Notes under the pieces: generated by a model
Told to the model about the DNA's origin: nothing
Database searches by the model: none
Seen by the model: only the letters and a program-made list of their open reading frames with translations
Shown: piece by piece, positions 61,475 through 64,000 of the stretch
Layout: each line of letters opens with the position of its first letter
How positions within the stretch are numbered: position 1 is the stretch's first letter
NCBI GenBank assembly: GCA_019423125.1
Contig: JAHZBZ010000009.1
Coordinates: 1 to 64,000 of the forward strand
Source of the DNA: Bacillota bacterium
GTDB lineage: Bacteria > Bacillota > Clostridia > Christensenellales > Borkfalkiaceae
Direction: 5' to 3'
DNA length: 64,000 nucleotides
Translations under genes and position numbers: made by a program

Positions 61475-61523
61475 CGACAAGATGTTGTGCCGATTTTTTT
61501 TCATAAAACACAAGATGTTGTAT
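61475..61523 (-). promoter_or_regulatory. paired NrdR-box-like operators
   Basis: Two identical ACAAGATGTTGT palindrome-like elements (61477-61488 and 61510-61521) lie 33 bp apart, about three helical turns, immediately upstream of the -35 box. NrdR boxes occur as such pairs at nrd promoters. Confidence 0.75.
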
Positions 61524-61574
61524 TTGCGACGACAGAACCCATTTTTTGGAAACGGACGCAAAGAGGGCGGAAAA

Positions 61575-61603
61575 GCGCCCGCATTTTTGAAAAATGCGGG
61601 CGC
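61575..61603 (-). terminator. terminator of the lysR gene
   Basis: Stem gcgcccgcattttt/aaaatgcgggcgc followed on the minus strand by TTTT. Confidence 0.75.
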
Positions 61604-61643
61604 AGCGTGTTTCACGGAGATGGTTTCGCGGGCGCAGACTGTT

Positions 61644-62531
61644 TCACAGCGGCAGGGACAGCCCGCCTTCCAGCGCGCGCAGAAAAAGCCGCGCCGCCTT
61701 GGAGAGCTGACGGTCTTTTTTCCGCGCGAGCCGCACGTTTGCGGTGACGGCGGGGGAGAGGGGCACGAAGCGCAGTCCGCTGCCTTCGCCCGTATGCACC
61801 AGCCCGTCCAGTCCGATCGCGACGCCCGCGTTCTCCCGCACGAGCAGGGAGGCGTTGTAGAGCAGGTTATAGGTCGCCGCGACGCGCAGCCGCGCGAGCC
61901 GATCGCCCATCCATGCGGTGATCGCGCTGTCCGTCATCGCGTGACGCGAGCAGAGCAGCTCCCGTTCGGCGAGCGCGTCCGCCGTGGCAAAGGGCTTTTG
62001 CGCGAGCGGGTCGTCCTCGCGCACCAGCGCGCCCCAGACTTCCCGCTCGGGCAGGGTGATCGCCTCGCAGTCGGTCAGATCTCCGTCGCCGATCACGATC
62101 GCAAAGTCGATGAGCCCCTTTTTCAGCCGCGCAAGCGCCGCGTTCGTGTCCTCGCTGTAAAAATGAAAGGTGACGTCGGGGTTCGCCTCCCGCACCTGCG
62201 TCGCCGCGCGGCAGATCCTGCGCACCGCGTGCGATTCGCCGCCCGCGATGCATACCTCCCCCGCAACGCGGTCGTCCGGCACGACCAGCTCCGCCTGCAT
62301 GCGCGCGTACAGCTCGCAGATCTCCTCCGCGCGCTTTTTGAGCAGTTCTCCCGCCGCGGTCAGGCTCGTGCGGCGGTTGCCGCGCACGAACAGCGGCTTG
62401 CCGATCTCCTGTTCGAGATTCTGCATCTGCCGCGACAGGTTCGGCTGCGTAACGTGCAGCGCCTCCGCCGCGCGCGAGATGCTCTCCTCCCGCGCCACCG
62501 TCAGAAAATAGTTCATCACCCGAAATTCCAT
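61644..62531 (-). CDS. LysR-family transcriptional regulator
   Basis: A 295-residue LysR protein. N-terminal winged HTH: MNYFLTVAREESISRAAEALHVTQPNLSRQMQNLE (about 6-40). The effector domain follows (FAIVIGDGDLTDCEAITLP), with the hinge region near residue 90. The start at ATG 62531 has GGAGG upstream. Divergent from the acetyltransferase-reductase pair, which it probably controls together with its own gene; the effector is unknown. Confidence 0.92.
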   Translation of the reverse strand: MEFRVMNYFLTVAREESISRAAEALHVTQPNLSRQMQNLEQEIGKPLFVRGNRRTSLTAAGELLKKRAEEICELYARMQAELVVPDDRVAGEVCIAGGESHAVRRICRAATQVREANPDVTFHFYSEDTNAALARLKKGLIDFAIVIGDGDLTDCEAITLPEREVWGALVREDDPLAQKPFATADALAERELLCSRHAMTDSAITAWMGDRLARLRVAATYNLLYNASLLVRENAGVAIGLDGLVHTGEGSGLRFVPLSPAVTANVRLARKKDRQLSKAARLFLRALEGGLSLPL

Positions 62532-62553
62532 TTCCGTCCCTCCTGTCCCCTCG

Positions 62554-62638
62554 AGTATAACACGCCGAGCTATACCTGTCAAGCATGGCGCGGTATAAAA
62601 TATAAGTATTTGACATACACAGGCGCGCGTGTTACAAT
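62554..62638. promoter_or_regulatory. divergent promoters with shared dyad
   Basis: Minus: TTGACA (62577-62582), 17 bp, TATACT (62554-62559) for lysR. Plus: TTGACA (62610-62615), 17 bp, TACAAT (62633-62638) for the acetyltransferase gene. The inverted repeat TATACC-N15-GGTATA (62571-62597) overlaps the lysR -35 and ends 12 bp before the plus -35, ideal for LysR autoregulation and activation. Confidence 0.8.
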
Positions 62639-62679
62639 GGGAGCGCAAAGTGTCCCGGACGGGCACGAAGGAGGACAGC

Positions 62680-63258
62680 ATGGACGAGCGGGAGTTTTTG
62701 GGAGCGATGGCGCGCGGCGGGCGCGTGGAAGGGGGGAGCGCGGCACACGAGCGCATGCACGCGCTGAGCGCGCGGGCGCGGCGCATCCTGAGCGCGCTCA
62801 ACCGCGGCGGGAGCGCAAAGCGCACCGCGCGGCTGTTCTTCCGCATGACGGGGCAGAAGCCCCCGCGCGCGTTCACGCTGTTCCCGCCCTTTTACAGCGA
62901 CTGCGGCATCAACATCCGCGTCGGCGAGGGGGTGTTCATCAACGAGGGGTGCTGTTTTCAGGACCAGGGCGGCATCGTCATCGGCGACGGGGTGCTGATC
63001 GGGCAGCAGGTGGTGATCGCGACGCTCAATCACGACCTCGACCCCGCGCGCCGCGCGGACATGTTCCCGCGCCCCGTACGGATCGGCGACCGCGCGTGGA
63101 TCGGCGCGCACGCAACCATCCTGCCCGGCGTGTGCATCGGCGCGGGCGCGGTCGTCGCGGCAGGGGCGGTCGTCACGCGCGACGTGCCCGAAAACACCGT
63201 GGTCGCGGGGGTGCCCGCGCGCACGATCAGAAAAATCACGGAGGAGAAAGAGAGATGA
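62680..63258 (+). CDS. sugar O-acetyltransferase (maltose/galactoside type)
   Basis: A 192-residue left-handed beta-helix acetyltransferase. The helical N-terminus (MDEREFLGAMARGG) is followed by hexapeptide repeats (GVFINEGCCFQDQGGIVIGDGVLIGQQV). The catalytic His lies in ATLNHDLDP, and the CoA-binding end reads DRAWIGAHATILPGVCIGAGAVVAAGAVVTRDV. The family transfers acetyl from acetyl-CoA to sugars such as maltose or galactosides. ATG 62680 is set by AAGGAGG. The stop overlaps the next gene by ATGA. Confidence 0.93.
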   Translation: MDEREFLGAMARGGRVEGGSAAHERMHALSARARRILSALNRGGSAKRTARLFFRMTGQKPPRAFTLFPPFYSDCGINIRVGEGVFINEGCCFQDQGGIVIGDGVLIGQQVVIATLNHDLDPARRADMFPRPVRIGDRAWIGAHATILPGVCIGAGAVVAAGAVVTRDVPENTVVAGVPARTIRKITEEKER

Positions 63259-63794
63259 AAAAGAAAGTGATCGTCGTCACGTCGAGTTCGAGGAAAAACG
63301 CCAATTCGGGCATCCTCGCGGAGCAGTTCGCGCGCGGCGCGGAAGAGGCGGGGCACGAGGTCGTGCGCATCGATCTGAGCGGGATGGAGCTCTTGTTCTG
63401 CACGGGCTGTCTTGCCTGCCAGCAGGGCGCGCCCTGTCCGCTGAAAGACGGCGTCGCGCCGCTGTTGGAGCAGATCGCGGCGGCGGACGTGCTGGCTTTT
63501 GCGACGCCCGTGTATTATTACAGCGTGAGCGGGCGGCTCAAGACCTTTCTCGACCGCCTCAATCCGCTTTTCGGGCGCGAGGTGCGCTTTCGCGACGTCT
63601 ACCTTCTGACGGCGTCTGCGGAGGACACGGACGAGGCGTCGGACGGCGCCGCGGTCTGCGTGGAGGGCTGGGTATCCTGTTTCGAGGGGGTGCGCCTCGC
63701 GGGCGTTGTGCGCGGCAGGGGCGCCGAGCACCCGGGCGACATCCTGAAAACGTCTTTGCCCGCCGCCGCGTATGCGGCAGGCGCGCGCGTCTGA
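63255..63794 (+). CDS. NADPH-dependent FMN reductase/flavodoxin-fold protein
   Basis: A 179-residue flavodoxin-like protein. The N-terminal VTSSSRKNANSGILAEQFARGA binds the FMN phosphate, and ATPVYYYSVSGRLKTFLDRLNPLF is the second FMN loop. A CTGCLACQQGAPCPLKD stretch carries four Cys, as in iron-sulfur flavoprotein-like relatives, though these usually bear a CX2CX2CX4-7C cluster motif. The fit here (CxxCxxCxxxxxC) is close, so a [4Fe-4S] cluster is possible. It overlaps the acetyltransferase gene by four bases. Confidence 0.85.
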   Translation: MKKKVIVVTSSSRKNANSGILAEQFARGAEEAGHEVVRIDLSGMELLFCTGCLACQQGAPCPLKDGVAPLLEQIAAADVLAFATPVYYYSVSGRLKTFLDRLNPLFGREVRFRDVYLLTASAEDTDEASDGAAVCVEGWVSCFEGVRLAGVVRGRGAEHPGDILKTSLPAAAYAAGARV

Positions 63795-63803
63795 AAGAAA
63801 AAA

Positions 63804-63840
63804 GAGGGGGCGGCGCCGCAGAAATGCGGCGCCGCCCCCT
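63804..63840 (+). terminator. terminator of the acetyltransferase-reductase operon
   Basis: 15-bp stem gggggcggcgccgca/tgcggcgccgccccc. It may be bidirectional because a convergent gene lies downstream. Confidence 0.75.
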
Positions 63841-63906
63841 TGCGTATATCATGAAAAAATTTGCGCGCGTGCGCTTTTGCGGGGATACGTATCCCGTCTT
63901 TTGCGC

Positions 63907-64000
63907 TCAGTTCTCGCCGCGGATGCGGGTCGCGGGGATGTAGGGCAGGAGCAGGTTTTTGAAGGTGCGCAGCTGTTCGTCGGTGAGCGGGTGCAGTCCC
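63907..64000 (-). CDS. partial coding region, C-terminal end only
   Basis: The last 30 codons of a minus-strand frame end at 63907 and translate to a helical segment (LTDEQLRTFKNLLLPYIPAT) followed by RIRGEN and stop. The gene runs off the right edge and the product cannot be named. Confidence 0.5.
   Translation of the reverse strand, partial: GLHPLTDEQLRTFKNLLLPYIPATRIRGEN

Noticed and set aside
61422..63794. A 790-codon plus-strand frame spanning lysR and the acetyltransferase and reductase genes
   Set aside because: It reads antisense through lysR and out of frame through part of the operon; the real genes have ribosome sites, ATGA coupling and clear motifs.

Overview
The window looks like chromosomal DNA of an anaerobic, GC-rich Bacillota (Clostridia-type) bacterium. 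Support: a clostridial-type 16S rRNA 5' end, the ribosomal protein L34/RnpA/YidD/YidC/Jag cluster, ParA/ParB with a parS site, the sporulation-associated YyaC, a class III (oxygen-sensitive) ribonucleotide reductase, Feo iron uptake and AGGAGG-type ribosome binding sites. Many genes normally found beside oriC are here but shuffled: parB-parA, yyaC, rpmH/rnpA, dnaN and rsmG are spread over 33 kb and no dnaA is present. I cannot place it below class with confidence.

Layout. 1-1.2 kb: 5' part of a 16S rRNA gene (minus strand) behind three tandem promoters. 1.2-8.1 kb: a small membrane protein, a GH43-like protein, a repeat-filled spacer, parB-parA and ftsH. 8.1-16.1 kb: an 8 kb gene desert. It opens with 47-bp and 290-bp tandem repeats on a pyrimidine-rich strand, then falls to very AT-rich DNA holding one perfect parS, several parS variants, a DnaA box and many GCGC tetramers. 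16.1-20.4 kb: gene wreckage (a truncated GHKL kinase, a GH3/esterase chimera) and a membrane-protein operon ending in a YugP-like protein without zinc ligands. 20.4-29 kb: a DnaA-box cluster, a GA-rich minisatellite, yyaC, an aldehyde dehydrogenase, an SPFH/zinc-ribbon operon and a low-GC XRE-HEPN protein. 29-36.4 kb (minus): MATE transporter, LUD protein, jag-yidC-yidD-rnpA-rpmH, dnaN. 36.4-36.8 kb: a second origin-like spacer.

36.8-48.9 kb: rsmG and a SLOG protein, an NfeD/flotillin pair, feoA-feoA-feoB-Cys-rich protein behind a dyad operator, an aldose-epimerase-like gene, an rRNA methyltransferase, and dxs next to a DUF368/PopT-type polyprenyl-phosphate transporter. 49-57.7 kb: a phosphate regulon, pstS-pstC-pstA-pstB-phoU, a Na/Pi cotransporter with a PhoU tail, and a PhoB/PhoR-like pair. 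PstS looks circularly permuted. 58-61.5 kb: an anaerobic dNTP operon, nrdD (with a C-terminal CxxC redoxin domain) followed by a thioredoxin reductase lacking the usual NADPH motifs, behind paired NrdR-like boxes. 61.6-63.8 kb: a LysR regulator divergent from an acetyltransferase and a flavin reductase.

The points most worth a second look are the parS-bearing AT-rich desert with its GCGC pattern, the permuted PstS, the NrdD-redoxin plus NADPH-motif-less TrxB pair, the XRE-HEPN protein, and the dispersed origin region with three candidate initiation sites.
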